This document shows, one piece after another, positions 1-7,417 of a stretch of 12,427 bases of DNA (positions within the stretch are counted from its first letter, which is position 1; each line of letters begins with the position of its first letter). The stretch comes from Methanomethylovorans sp. PtaU1.Bin073. Its GTDB lineage: Archaea > Halobacteriota > Methanosarcinia > Methanosarcinales > Methanosarcinaceae. The DNA lies in contig MVQW01000087.1 in assembly GCA_002067265.1 (NCBI GenBank), positions 1-12,427 of the forward strand, written 5' to 3'. A program made the position numbers and the translations under genes. The notes under the pieces are model-generated. The model made no database searches, was not told the origin of the DNA, and worked only from the letters and a program-made list of their open reading frames with translations.

Positions 1-57
1 GTCAACGGTCAGTTCCATGTTTACCGGATTGTCCTCTACAACCAGTATTCTTTTCAT
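1..57 (-). CDS. Response regulator, CheY-like receiver domain (N-terminal fragment)
   Basis: The minus strand opens at an ATG (55-57) and reads MKRILVVEDNPVNMELTVD before leaving the window. This is the beta1/alpha1 start of a receiver domain: a hydrophobic strand (ILVVED) followed by the acidic D/E pair that binds Mg2+ next to the phosphoacceptor Asp, which would lie outside. The 'EDNPVN' variant is common in stand-alone archaeal and hybrid-kinase receivers. Only 19 residues are visible, so any output domain is unknown. It could be phosphorylated by a nearby histidine kinase (1725-3662 or 11218-12427), but that is only proximity. No strong ribosome binding site is visible. Confidence 0.8.
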   Translation of the reverse strand, partial: MKRILVVEDNPVNMELTVD

Positions 58-142
58 CGCATTCACATCTTTTTGCTTTTTAAGGCCGCATTGTGCCGAA
101 ATGATTTTTCGTGGTCATGCGGGATACACTAATTTCAAATCC

Positions 143-153
143 CATTTTATATG
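143..153 (-). promoter_or_regulatory. Candidate TATA box for the response regulator
   Basis: On the minus strand the sequence reads CATATAAAATG, a good archaeal TATA element. A start about 25 nt downstream would fall near 123 and leave a leader of roughly 65 nt. The whole 140-185 stretch is very AT-rich, so other TATA-like matches (for example around 165-180) are possible. Confidence 0.35.
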
Positions 154-191
154 ATAAATAGTATTTTTATAATATATAAATATACTTGAAC

Positions 192-206
192 CATTGATCA
201 TCAATG
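192..206. promoter_or_regulatory. 15-bp interrupted palindrome (CATTGAT-C-ATCAATG)
   Basis: Two perfect 7-bp half-sites flank one central base. It lies just beyond the 3' end of the DUF1638 gene and upstream of the response-regulator promoter. The symmetry fits a dimeric regulator site. The one-base centre makes it a poor RNA hairpin. Function is inferred only from symmetry and position. Confidence 0.3.
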
Positions 207-221
207 TCTATAAATTCTAAT

Positions 222-1016
222 TTACTTCAGGCATTTACTTCTTTCAAGTGCGCTGCAAAAGCATTTTTCAATTAGGGCTAAGTTTGCATCCATTTCAATT
301 ATTTCGAAATCGAAAGTCCTGGCAAACTCTTCCACCATGTCATCAAATTTTGGCTCATAGACCAGACCTGTTTTCAGCTTTGCTACTTTTTTGTAACCTG
401 CATAATCAAAAACATACTTCGCCATTTTGGTATTATCCGGATCATTGGTTATTCCTGCAGATCTGATCATTTCTTTCCAGTTGGCAGCCCACATAGGTGT
501 CATAAAAAAAGTACCGACCCCCCTGAAACTTTTCAATTGGGATAAATAAGCAGCACGGCCACCAAGCACTGCTCCTATACAGTCATCTACTATTTCACCA
601 TTCTCTTCCTTAAGGATATATACCGGACAGGCACATTTGCTCATTTCGGTTTCGACCTTGCCCAGAACATTACCGCACAAACCATAGAATAAGAGGACGG
701 TATGTGAGTATACGCTCATCTGTTCTATTTTACCGTAAACTGTTCTTCTGAGGTTTTCAGGTATTGCATGCAATGCAAGTTCAAGCATGTGTATTACGAC
801 TATAGTGCTATCCTGAGGAGCACCTGTTATGAACTGTGGTACTTTTTCGAGAGGTAAGACCTTGTATGCACGTCCACAATGCTCTAATTTCCTGGCAATG
901 CCCTTACTATTCTCATCCTCGACCAGGACCAGTGTAGCAAAATCTCCGTGTTTCTCTATCATACAGACAAGTTCATCTTCGAACATCCTGCAGGCAATGA
1001 TACTAAGTACGAACAT
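222..1016 (-). CDS. DUF1638 family protein
   Basis: This 264-residue protein matches the DUF1638 pattern. It has a hydrophobic N-terminal strand followed by Cys9, a 'LLFYGLCGNVLG' segment around residues 108-119, a 'DDCIGAVLGGRAAY' segment around 143-156, and a 'GTFFMTPMWAANW' segment around 168-180. The conserved Cys residues in the GLCGN and DDCIG motifs suggest a metal or corrinoid-related function. The biochemical role is not established. The family is recurrent near corrinoid methyltransferase genes in methanogens and anaerobic bacteria, which fits this window. The start is chosen because GGTGAT, complementary to the archaeal 16S 3' end, lies just upstream of the ATG. It appears to be monocistronic. 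Confidence 0.8.
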   Translation of the reverse strand: MFVLSIIACRMFEDELVCMIEKHGDFATLVLVEDENSKGIARKLEHCGRAYKVLPLEKVPQFITGAPQDSTIVVIHMLELALHAIPENLRRTVYGKIEQMSVYSHTVLLFYGLCGNVLGKVETEMSKCACPVYILKEENGEIVDDCIGAVLGGRAAYLSQLKSFRGVGTFFMTPMWAANWKEMIRSAGITNDPDNTKMAKYVFDYAGYKKVAKLKTGLVYEPKFDDMVEEFARTFDFEIIEMDANLALIEKCFCSALERSKCLK

Positions 1017-1024
1017 GTGATCAC

Positions 1025-1040
1025 CCTTTAAATATGAAGG
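1025..1040. repeat. 16-bp direct repeat, copy 1
   Basis: CCTTTAAATATGAAGG here recurs as CCTCTAAATATGAAGG at 1111-1126, a 15 of 16 match 86 bp apart on the same strand. This copy overlaps the predicted transcription start and leader of the DUF1638 gene. The pair brackets that gene's TATA box, an arrangement that would suit a regulator binding site. Confidence 0.45.
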
Positions 1041-1057
1041 ATCATATGAGCTTCAGC

Positions 1058-1067
1058 TTATATAAAG
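1058..1067 (-). promoter_or_regulatory. Candidate TATA box for the DUF1638 gene
   Basis: The minus strand reads CTTTATATAA. Transcription starting about 25 nt downstream would begin near 1037, giving a leader of about 20 nt that includes the GGTGAT ribosome binding site. The spacing is right for an archaeal promoter. Confidence 0.5.
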
Positions 1068-1110
1068 AGAATCGAATAATGTGTCCTTTAAAATTTAAGA
1101 AGAATAAGGC

Positions 1111-1126
1111 CCTCTAAATATGAAGG
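1111..1126. repeat. 16-bp direct repeat, copy 2
   Basis: This is the second copy of the element at 1025-1040, differing at one base. It lies upstream of the DUF1638 promoter. Confidence 0.45.
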
Positions 1127-1211
1127 CCAGGTGAATAAAATATCATAAAAAAGCTGACCAATGGCACTGCAAAGATGCCATTGAAAAATCAAGAGATCTT
1201 TTTCTATCGGA

Positions 1212-1349
1212 TCAATAATGAACAATGTTTTTAACGGTCCTCCCTTTTGACATGAAATGAACATTTTCGTTCAACATGACTCCATGCAGTACTGGTTTCA
1301 ACTTGATGACAGGTTGGTCTTTTTTTGCTGATGTGATGTCTTTTACCAT
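1212..1349 (-). CDS. 45-residue microprotein, unknown function
   Basis: A short frame begins at ATG 1347-1349 and ends at TGA 1212-1214. GAGGTG, a near-perfect archaeal Shine-Dalgarno, lies 5 nt before the ATG, which is the main reason for calling it real. The protein begins MVKDITSAKKDQPVIKLKPV and ends with a stretch containing MSKGRTVKNIVHY. It is basic, has three His and no Cys, and shows no signal peptide or membrane helix. I do not recognise the family. It diverges from the 67-residue gene at 1509, and both could use promoter elements in the 1387-1405 AT-rich stretch. Confidence 0.6.
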   Translation of the reverse strand: MVKDITSAKKDQPVIKLKPVLHGVMLNENVHFMSKGRTVKNIVHY

Positions 1350-1386
1350 TTCTACACCTCTTTTAAAGCATACGGAATCCTACTAT

Positions 1387-1405
1387 TGACTTATATTATT
1401 TAAAA
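1387..1405. promoter_or_regulatory. Divergent AT-rich promoter region between two microprotein genes
   Basis: This stretch contains TTATATTATTTAAAA on the plus strand and TTTAAATAATATAAG on the minus strand. Read on the minus strand it places a start near 1370, about 20 nt before the 45-residue gene. Read on the plus strand it gives the 1509 gene a leader of about 90 nt. A second weak TATA-like match (AGTATATTG, about 1432-1440) could serve the plus-strand gene instead. Confidence 0.35.
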
Positions 1406-1508
1406 TTTTTGATACAATGGTGACTGTAAAAAAGTATATTGAAGATGCATCATCCTTAAATAAGCAAGATTCCATCCTATCATTAAGCACTAGTGAAAGG
1501 GTGAAACA

Positions 1509-1712
1509 ATGGCCACCTCTAAAAAAATAAAAAATACGGCTGAAAAGGAAAAAGATATCACAGTCCCTACGATGGAAGAAGAGATAGATGCCTGGTGCGA
1601 ACTCCCGTCCCATGCATCAGATCCCAAAAGCATAGCTGATGTAGAGATAGATGAATGGTGTGCAGGCTCAAAGGGATTGGCGATCCAGCCGGAAAAGAAG
1701 AAAAAGGACTGA
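1509..1712 (+). CDS. 67-residue protein with two EIDxWC motifs, unknown function
   Basis: A GGGTGA ribosome binding site lies 4 nt before the ATG, so this small gene is probably real. The protein has Lys-rich ends and an acidic centre. EIDAWC (residues 25-30) and EIDEWC (residues 46-51) form an internal repeat 21 residues apart, each ending in a Trp-Cys pair; these are the only two Cys in the protein. There is no signal peptide or membrane segment. Paired Cys in repeated acidic contexts could bind a metal, form a disulfide or be a docking motif, but no function can be assigned. It converges on the kinase gene at 1725, with 12 nt between the stops. Confidence 0.6.
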   Translation: MATSKKIKNTAEKEKDITVPTMEEEIDAWCELPSHASDPKSIADVEIDEWCAGSKGLAIQPEKKKKD

Positions 1713-1724
1713 CATTTTAGGAGA

Positions 1725-3662
1725 TCATACGCCTTTCTTTATGGAGAACCAGAAAATGCTCCCTTTGCCAGCCGGGTTATTGGTAACACCAATGCTTCCA
1801 CCGTGAAGGTCAATTATTCTTTTTGCGATGGCCAGACCCAAACCGCTTCCCTTTACTCCTCCTTTGTGAGCCCTACTGAACCGATCAAATATCTGTTCTC
1901 TGTCATCGGCTGCCACACCTTCTCCTGAATCTGTCACAAGTATTTTCCAGTCTGTCGTCCCATCTTCTATGCTTATCAGGATCTCGCTGCCGGGAGGACT
2001 ATATTTGACAGCATTGGAGAGTATGTTGGAGAACACTTCTGTAATTATAGGGTTGATCAAAGCGTTATATTCTTTTTCCAGCGGGACTTTCAATAAAATT
2101 CCCTTAGCCTGTAACTGTGGCTGATAGCTGTCTACTACTGACATCAACAACGGAAACAGATTAACTGTCTTAAAATCAAGTTCTTCAATGCTTTCGAATT
2201 TTGCAAGCTTTGCGGCATTATCTATCATTTCAATAATCTTAAGATTATTCTGATACATCTTCTCAAGCACTTGTTTCTTTTCGCTGTCTTCAGTAGTGTC
2301 CAGCAGAAACTCAGTGTACCCCTTTATAACAGATGCAGGACCAAGCAGATCATGCCGGAGTATGTCGGTGAAAAGGTCCTTCATTCTAGTTAACTGCATT
2401 AGTTCTTCATTGGATTTGTGCAGCATTTCAGCCCTTTTACTTTCCGACAGGTCCCTTGCAATATTTATTACAGCTTGTTGGCCTTCATAATCAATTAGAC
2501 GGCTACTTAGTTCTACAGGGATGAGAGCACCATCTCGTGCAACGTGCACAGTTTCGGAAAATACTTCTGTGCGCTTGAGAACTGCATTAATTCTTTTTTC
2601 TGTTTTTCTGGGGGACCGATGAAGCATGATCTCCCATCGCTGCATTTTGAGTAGTTCTTCTTTAGAATAACCCAGAGTATCGCATAATACGTTATTTACC
2701 TCCAGGAAATTTCCTTTGAGATCATTTATATATATAGCATCATTGACATTATTGAATATCGATCTAAACTTCTTTTCAGACAGTTCCAGTTTTCGCTCGT
2801 GTTCCTTACGTTCACTTATATCGAACATCTGAAAAAGTATGATCAATAAAAGAATAAGTAAAATAAGATAGAGGCTTCCATGTCCGAATGTTTCCCACAG
2901 TTCCATATGTGTGCTCAACATAGCATCAGATGGCAAGGTTTCCAGCGCTATTTCTCTGTTATATACCTTTATTCCGGAAGTTGTTAGGAACCTATCTGAT
3001 CGGGACAACTGCAATTCATAAGCCTCTGAAGTGTAGATGACTTTCTGGTCATCCATTACCTGTATCAATAGCTCATTATTCAGTCTGAAGCTAGTATTCT
3101 GTGCAAAGACATCTTCACATGTAAAAATGAGCTGGAAAAAAGAATGGTTCCCATACGGCACCATTAAAGAATATCCGTAGTTTCCTGGTGTGATCTCATA
3201 CGGCATTGAAAGGTATGGTTTCTGCGTATGATCAGCAACGATCATTGCTATTTCAAATATCGAATTGTTGTCTTCATATGAAGCCGGTAAAGATTTGCTA
3301 TCTTCTGGTACTTTCAGGACCAGATCCTGCTCTGTATCAATATAATATACAGAAGAAAGGAATGCATTCCTGTGGAGCAATGGTTCGGTTTTATGAGAGA
3401 ACTCATCCTGGTCCTGCGGTGGAGAACTTTTCTTAATGTCATATATTGTCAAAAGTTCACGGGTTACTTCACCAAGCTCTGAACTAAGGTTCATACTGAT
3501 ATGCAGGGCTTCTATCTTCGTTTTGTATCCCATGCTTGCAATGATATCCTCTCTGTCCTCCTCTATGGAATAAGATGCAAGGGCTATGAATATGATGAGA
3601 ATCAAAGCAACCATTAGAGTCCATCGGTTTCTGGCGGCAAACTCGTAGAAATGTGAATGCAT
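1725..3662 (-). CDS. Membrane-bound PAS sensor histidine kinase
   Basis: This 645-residue protein has a membrane helix at about residues 14-33, an external sensing region of about 225 residues (34-260), and a second helix at about 260-280. A PAS domain (about 295-410) ends in 'ARDLSESKRAE'. A HisKA domain follows with the phosphoacceptor in 'ILRHDLLGPA' (His437, codon 2352-2354). The HATPase_c domain has its N box at 'FSNILSNAVKYSP' (Asn546/Asn550), G1 at 'DSGEGV' (578-583) and G2 at 'GSGLGLAIAKRI'. All catalytic boxes are intact. No receiver domain is attached, so it needs a separate partner; the receiver gene at 1-57 is one candidate. The external domain is of unknown ligand. The start used is ATG 3660-3662, since the TTG one codon upstream is less likely. 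No ribosome binding site precedes it. Confidence 0.9.
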   Translation of the reverse strand: MHSHFYEFAARNRWTLMVALILIIFIALASYSIEEDREDIIASMGYKTKIEALHISMNLSSELGEVTRELLTIYDIKKSSPPQDQDEFSHKTEPLLHRNAFLSSVYYIDTEQDLVLKVPEDSKSLPASYEDNNSIFEIAMIVADHTQKPYLSMPYEITPGNYGYSLMVPYGNHSFFQLIFTCEDVFAQNTSFRLNNELLIQVMDDQKVIYTSEAYELQLSRSDRFLTTSGIKVYNREIALETLPSDAMLSTHMELWETFGHGSLYLILLILLLIILFQMFDISERKEHERKLELSEKKFRSIFNNVNDAIYINDLKGNFLEVNNVLCDTLGYSKEELLKMQRWEIMLHRSPRKTEKRINAVLKRTEVFSETVHVARDGALIPVELSSRLIDYEGQQAVINIARDLSESKRAEMLHKSNEELMQLTRMKDLFTDILRHDLLGPASVIKGYTEFLLDTTEDSEKKQVLEKMYQNNLKIIEMIDNAAKLAKFESIEELDFKTVNLFPLLMSVVDSYQPQLQAKGILLKVPLEKEYNALINPIITEVFSNILSNAVKYSPPGSEILISIEDGTTDWKILVTDSGEGVAADDREQIFDRFSRAHKGGVKGSGLGLAIAKRIIDLHGGSIGVTNNPAGKGSIFWFSIKKGV

Positions 3663-3685
3663 CAAATATTATAATTAAGAAAGCA

Positions 3686-3697
3686 CTATAAAACTCT
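3686..3697 (-). promoter_or_regulatory. Candidate TATA box for the PAS histidine kinase
   Basis: The minus strand reads GTTTTATAGTGC, about 28 nt before the ATG at 3662. With no Shine-Dalgarno present, this spacing would give a leaderless or nearly leaderless mRNA. Confidence 0.35.
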
Positions 3698-3727
3698 ATG
3701 CTAATAAAACAAATGGATGATCAAAAT

Positions 3728-3734
3728 AAAAAAA
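3728..3734 (-). terminator. Oligo-T terminator after pdaD
   Basis: The minus strand has a run of seven T followed by ATTTT, starting about 20 nt beyond the pdaD stop codon. Archaeal termination commonly uses such T-tracts without a hairpin. Confidence 0.45.
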
Positions 3735-3754
3735 GATAGGAAAGATAGCTGCAT

Positions 3755-4303
3755 TTATGGTATGACAAACACCATTGCAGCCACTACTGTAGTCCATTTA
3801 CCGTCTTTATCGCCTTTTGCACACTGACAAATGTGAAGTGAATCAAATATATGACCGCTTGCTTTGTAAACCTGTTCTCTCTCATGCCATGCGGACTCGA
3901 CGTTAAACTCAATACCGAGTGTTGTTGCCAGCATGGTTGCAGCAAGGTCCTCTGCATATTCTCCTGCAGTGATCTCATCTTCTCCGAAGGAATGATGTTC
4001 TGAAATATATCCATATTGTTCCTTTGCAGCTACCGGTATGGCAGTACCGATCGCAGCCGCCATAAGGCGATGAGGCTCATTCGTCTGATTCCTTGCAAGG
4101 ACACAATGAACAATAGCTCCTGGTTTTAATTCAGGCAGACCTTCCTCCTTTTTTACGATCTTACAATCAGGAGGCAATATGCTTGAAACAGATACAAGGT
4201 TATATTTCTCTATACCTGCATTCCTTAAGGCCAATTCAAAAGATGCGAGTTTGTCTTTATGAACACCAGCGCCTTTAACCATGAAAGCTTTTGTTGGTAT
4301 CAT
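3755..4303 (-). CDS. pdaD: Pyruvoyl-dependent arginine decarboxylase
   Basis: This 182-residue proenzyme converts arginine to agmatine and CO2, the first step of polyamine synthesis in methanogens. The signature 'VSVSSILPP' contains the Ser40-Ser41 self-cleavage site, where the second Ser becomes the pyruvoyl group and alpha and beta chains are released. Other family hallmarks are 'GAIVHCVLARNQTNEPHRL', 'YGYISEHHSFGE' and 'GEYAEDLAATMLATTLG'. Length is close to the usual 160-185 residues. The ATG at 4301-4303 (MIPTKAF) is chosen over a GTG five codons upstream because family members typically begin here. A TATA box also sits about 25 nt upstream, which would make the mRNA leaderless. It is a housekeeping gene with no evident link to the neighbouring methanol genes. 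Confidence 0.95.
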   Translation of the reverse strand: MIPTKAFMVKGAGVHKDKLASFELALRNAGIEKYNLVSVSSILPPDCKIVKKEEGLPELKPGAIVHCVLARNQTNEPHRLMAAAIGTAIPVAAKEQYGYISEHHSFGEDEITAGEYAEDLAATMLATTLGIEFNVESAWHEREQVYKASGHIFDSLHICQCAKGDKDGKWTTVVAAMVFVIP

Positions 4304-4323
4304 ACTCTTTTCAAACACAACTT

Positions 4324-4333
4324 GATATATTAA
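4324..4333 (-). promoter_or_regulatory. Candidate TATA box for pdaD
   Basis: The minus strand reads TTAATATATC, centred about 25 nt upstream of the ATG at 4303. No Shine-Dalgarno is visible, consistent with leaderless transcription. Confidence 0.45.
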
Positions 4334-4626
4334 GGTTTTCTATGGATGAAGGGATCACATAAGGAATGTAGCTCACATCCTTGAGAATACTCCTCTGTAG
4401 ATTGGATCGAAGGAAGGAAGTATCATTAGTTAGATGCGAGCTACTATATAATCTGTTCAACTTGTATTTAAGATTCCCTTTAAAGTAACAGAATCTTTTC
4501 AATGATAGTCAATAGCTTCATTAATACCAATATCTGTATTGTCAGCAATTTATAGATCGATCATCTCCCATGAATCAACTCTTTAAGAAAAAGAGGGCAC
4601 TATCAATGAAAATTGCAGGTGTAAAA
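4334..4626. other. Intergenic region between divergent pdaD and the PAS-GAF gene
   Basis: I see no convincing gene here. A 63-codon minus-strand frame (4311-4502) has no ribosome binding site and a composition without domain character. The right part carries the plus-strand promoter candidate at 4549-4555. Confidence 0.5.
4549..4555 (+). promoter_or_regulatory. Candidate TATA box for the PAS-GAF sensor gene
   Basis: TTTATAG here would place a start near 4577. That is downstream of the first possible ATG (4570) and so favours initiation at 4627. Confidence 0.3.
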
Positions 4627-7377
4627 ATGGACTTTTTAATAAAAAAAAATGGATCTACATTTTGCAATAATGATGTATTTACTTTTTCATGGAAAAATGA
4701 TGAGAACTGGTCCATAGATTCAGTCTCGGAGAATATAGAACAATTTGGATATACACCTGGTGAGTTTATATCAGGTTTTCTCACATATTCGGATATTGTC
4801 CATCCCGACGATAGGGATCAAATCAAGTATATGGTCCGGAAATTGTGCCATGATAACCTGTCATGCTTTTTTCTGGAATACAGAATACTTGATAAGAAAG
4901 GCGATGTGCACTGGGTGACACAGTTTTGTCATGGACAATATGACGAAGAGGGTATTCTGAAATGTCTGCATGGAACGATCGTGGATATCACAGAAAGTAA
5001 GAGAAAAGAACTATTCATCGGGCAGGAGAACGATCATTTAAAAAGTGTTGTCAATAATGTAAGAGAAGCGCTATTAGTACTAGATATCAGTTTAAAAATA
5101 ATATTTGCAAACCTTTCATTCTACAGTTTGTTCGGAACAGGACCCTCAAGAACCGAAGGTCAGTTCCTATACGATGTTGAAGATGGCCAGTGGAATATTC
5201 CTGTCTTAAGGACCAAGATGTCAGAAATCCAGAAATATGGTACAGAGTTCAATGATCTGGAGCTGGAGCAACATTCCAGCAAAAAAGGACATCGTGTGAT
5301 CAGCGTGAATTCCAAAATCATGAACACATCGGATAACACAAATAGAATGATCTTACTTGCCATCGAAGATGTCACTGATAGAAAAAGATCTACGATGGAA
5401 TTAAAGGCATCAGAGGCAAATTATTCTGTCCTTGTAGAGCATGGTAATGATGGCATAATCATAATGCAGACAGATCTATTGAAGTTTACGAATTCCAAAT
5501 TCCTGGAACTAACAGGGTATCAGAAAGAGGAAATCATCAATAGTCTATTGTTAGATCACGTTCCAATAGATTTCAGGCGTATGCTGTTAAAAAGATGCAC
5601 TAAGGCACTAAGAGATGAAAGAAGCATAAAGCGTAATTATGAAGTGGACTTCTTCAAGAAAGATGGTTCTACTTTTCCGGCTGAAATCAGTCTTTCATTC
5701 ATATACTATGAAAATGGACCTGCTGTGATGCTCACTGTAAGGGACATAGCAGAACGGAAAAAAGCTGAAACAGAGCTTAAAAACTCCGAAAAGAAATACT
5801 CGACCCTTGTTGAAAAGAGCAATGACGGGATCGTTATTTTGCAGGATGACCACCTCGTATTTGCCAATAGCAAGTTTATTGAGATCACCGGATATACCCG
5901 TACAGAAGCTATTGGTAAACCATTTGCCAACTTCCTTTCAATGGAATATCGTCGCATGATCACCGGGAAGTTCAGGAGAAATCTGGAGAAAAAGCTTGAT
6001 ACCGCTCATAAATATGAGATCGAACTTCTTTCAAAGAGTGGGAATAGGGTCCCTGCGGAGATAAATTCATCAATCATCGAACATGAAGGCAGGCCGGCTT
6101 ACATGGCTATCATCCGGGATATTACGGAGCAGAAAACAAGAGAAAAAGAACTTCTTAAGCTCATAGAGGTGCAAAAGGTCCTCGAGAACGTGATCGAAAG
6201 CAGTCCAGCAATTGTATTTTTCTGGAAACCCGATAAGAAATGGTCAGTAGAGTTCGTATCTGAGAATATTTCCCAATTCGGATACACTGCGAAAGAATTT
6301 ATGTCGGGTAAGATATTTTATGATGATATTATTCATCCATCAGACCTTCAAAAAAGGGATAATGATACTTCAAGATGTTTCCAGGAAGGTGAAAGCAACA
6401 TTTCCCTTGAGTATCGTATCCTTACAAGATCTGGTGAAGTGCGCTGGATAGATGAACGATCAATCATTAAGAGAGATCCTGAAGGCAGGATCGAATATCT
6501 ACAGGGTATTATAGTTGATATCACTGAGCGCAAGAACGTTAATAATTTCATGCGCATAGGCGCAGAGCTCGGTACCCTTTTCACTCCCACGACCGATGTA
6601 AACGATACCTTTCAGCAATTCATTGAACTTGTGACACAGGTTAAAGGAATAGATTGCGGTGTATTGTATCTTGTAGATGGGTCTACAGGAGAGTTGAACC
6701 TAATTGCGCATAAAGGTCTATCGTCCAGGTTTGTGAACAGTACACGACATTATGCTGCCAATTCTCTATACTCCAGGATACTGAAGAGCGAATATCCGAT
6801 CTATAAACTTTACTATGAGATAAATTCCATGACCCATGGAAAAGATCTTGATTTTGAAGGACTTGAAGCCACTGCGATACTGCCCCTCAAGTACGAAGGG
6901 GATGTTGTCGCAGTGTTCATGCTCGCGTCACACACTGAATATGCTATTCCACAAAACACACGTAGTACACTTGAAAATATTGCTTCTCAAGTAGGACCCT
7001 CGATCGGGCGCATAAGGGAACAGGTACATTTCCAAAAGAATCTTAACAATTTACAGGAAATATTTGATAATATAGGTGATTTTTTATACGTTCTCGATAT
7101 GAATGGCTGTATATTGCATACCAATAGTTATCTGTGCAAAAATCTCGGCTATTCTCATGAGGAACTGCTTGGCTTGAACGTGCTTAATCTCCATCCTCAG
7201 AACAGAGCTATTGAAGCCGCCACTGCGCTTGCCGATATATTGGCAGGGAAAATGTCCATATTAAGGATTCCTTTTGAATCATGTGATGGGAAACTGATCC
7301 CTGTGGAAATAAAAGCCACCCGGGGAAATTGGGACGGACATTCAGCTCTTATCTGTCTTGGCAGAGGAAGTGGCTGA
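4627..7377 (+). CDS. Multi-PAS/GAF sensor protein lacking a kinase or other output domain
   Basis: From ATG 4627 the protein has 916 residues. Domains are PAS1 (about 16-126), PAS2 (131-254), PAS3 (259-379), PAS4 (385-504), PAS5 (516-637), GAF (641-798) and PAS6 (801-912). The first five PAS domains end in the usual D-[IV]-[TA]-[ED]-x-K linker (for example VDITERK, RDITEQK). PAS1 and PAS5 resemble each other (shared SVSEN/FVSEN-I-QFGYT motif and EYRIL), as do PAS3 and PAS4, pointing to internal duplication. The GAF domain has a Cys in 'IDCGVLYL' (Cys677). There is no membrane helix, HisKA, HATPase or GGDEF domain. PAS6 stops abruptly at 'ICLGRGSG', where its linker should be; see the frameshift finding. 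ATG 4627 is preferred because GGTG lies 5 nt upstream; ATG 4570 or 4606 would add 19 or 7 residues. Forty bases separate it from the corrinoid gene, so they are probably cotranscribed. Confidence 0.85.
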   Translation: MDFLIKKNGSTFCNNDVFTFSWKNDENWSIDSVSENIEQFGYTPGEFISGFLTYSDIVHPDDRDQIKYMVRKLCHDNLSCFFLEYRILDKKGDVHWVTQFCHGQYDEEGILKCLHGTIVDITESKRKELFIGQENDHLKSVVNNVREALLVLDISLKIIFANLSFYSLFGTGPSRTEGQFLYDVEDGQWNIPVLRTKMSEIQKYGTEFNDLELEQHSSKKGHRVISVNSKIMNTSDNTNRMILLAIEDVTDRKRSTMELKASEANYSVLVEHGNDGIIIMQTDLLKFTNSKFLELTGYQKEEIINSLLLDHVPIDFRRMLLKRCTKALRDERSIKRNYEVDFFKKDGSTFPAEISLSFIYYENGPAVMLTVRDIAERKKAETELKNSEKKYSTLVEKSNDGIVILQDDHLVFANSKFIEITGYTRTEAIGKPFANFLSMEYRRMITGKFRRNLEKKLDTAHKYEIELLSKSGNRVPAEINSSIIEHEGRPAYMAIIRDITEQKTREKELLKLIEVQKVLENVIESSPAIVFFWKPDKKWSVEFVSENISQFGYTAKEFMSGKIFYDDIIHPSDLQKRDNDTSRCFQEGESNISLEYRILTRSGEVRWIDERSIIKRDPEGRIEYLQGIIVDITERKNVNNFMRIGAELGTLFTPTTDVNDTFQQFIELVTQVKGIDCGVLYLVDGSTGELNLIAHKGLSSRFVNSTRHYAANSLYSRILKSEYPIYKLYYEINSMTHGKDLDFEGLEATAILPLKYEGDVVAVFMLASHTEYAIPQNTRSTLENIASQVGPSIGRIREQVHFQKNLNNLQEIFDNIGDFLYVLDMNGCILHTNSYLCKNLGYSHEELLGLNVLNLHPQNRAIEAATALADILAGKMSILRIPFESCDGKLIPVEIKATRGNWDGHSALICLGRGSG

Positions 7378-7388
7378 AAAAAAACACA

Positions 7389-7400
7389 TGTATATAAAAT
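7389..7400 (+). promoter_or_regulatory. Possible internal TATA box before the orphan corrinoid gene
   Basis: TGTATATAAAAT lies about 23 nt before ATG 7418. It could drive a nearly leaderless transcript of the corrinoid gene independent of the sensor gene. A ribosome binding site is also present (7405-7410), which is more consistent with translation from a longer message. Confidence 0.25.
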
Positions 7401-7417
7401 TATTAGAAGGAAAGAAT

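Noticed and set aside
3784..4014. 76-codon frame overlapping pdaD on the same strand
   Set aside because: It is an out-of-frame shadow of the conserved decarboxylase.
4311..4502. 63-codon minus-strand frame upstream of pdaD
   Set aside because: It has no ribosome binding site, overlaps the pdaD promoter and its composition is not protein-like.
7358..7417. TTG start extending the orphan corrinoid protein by 20 residues
   Set aside because: The extension overlaps the sensor gene and is not MtaC-like. ATG 7418 has a proper ribosome binding site and gives the family length. The same residues are instead discussed as a displaced PAS tail.
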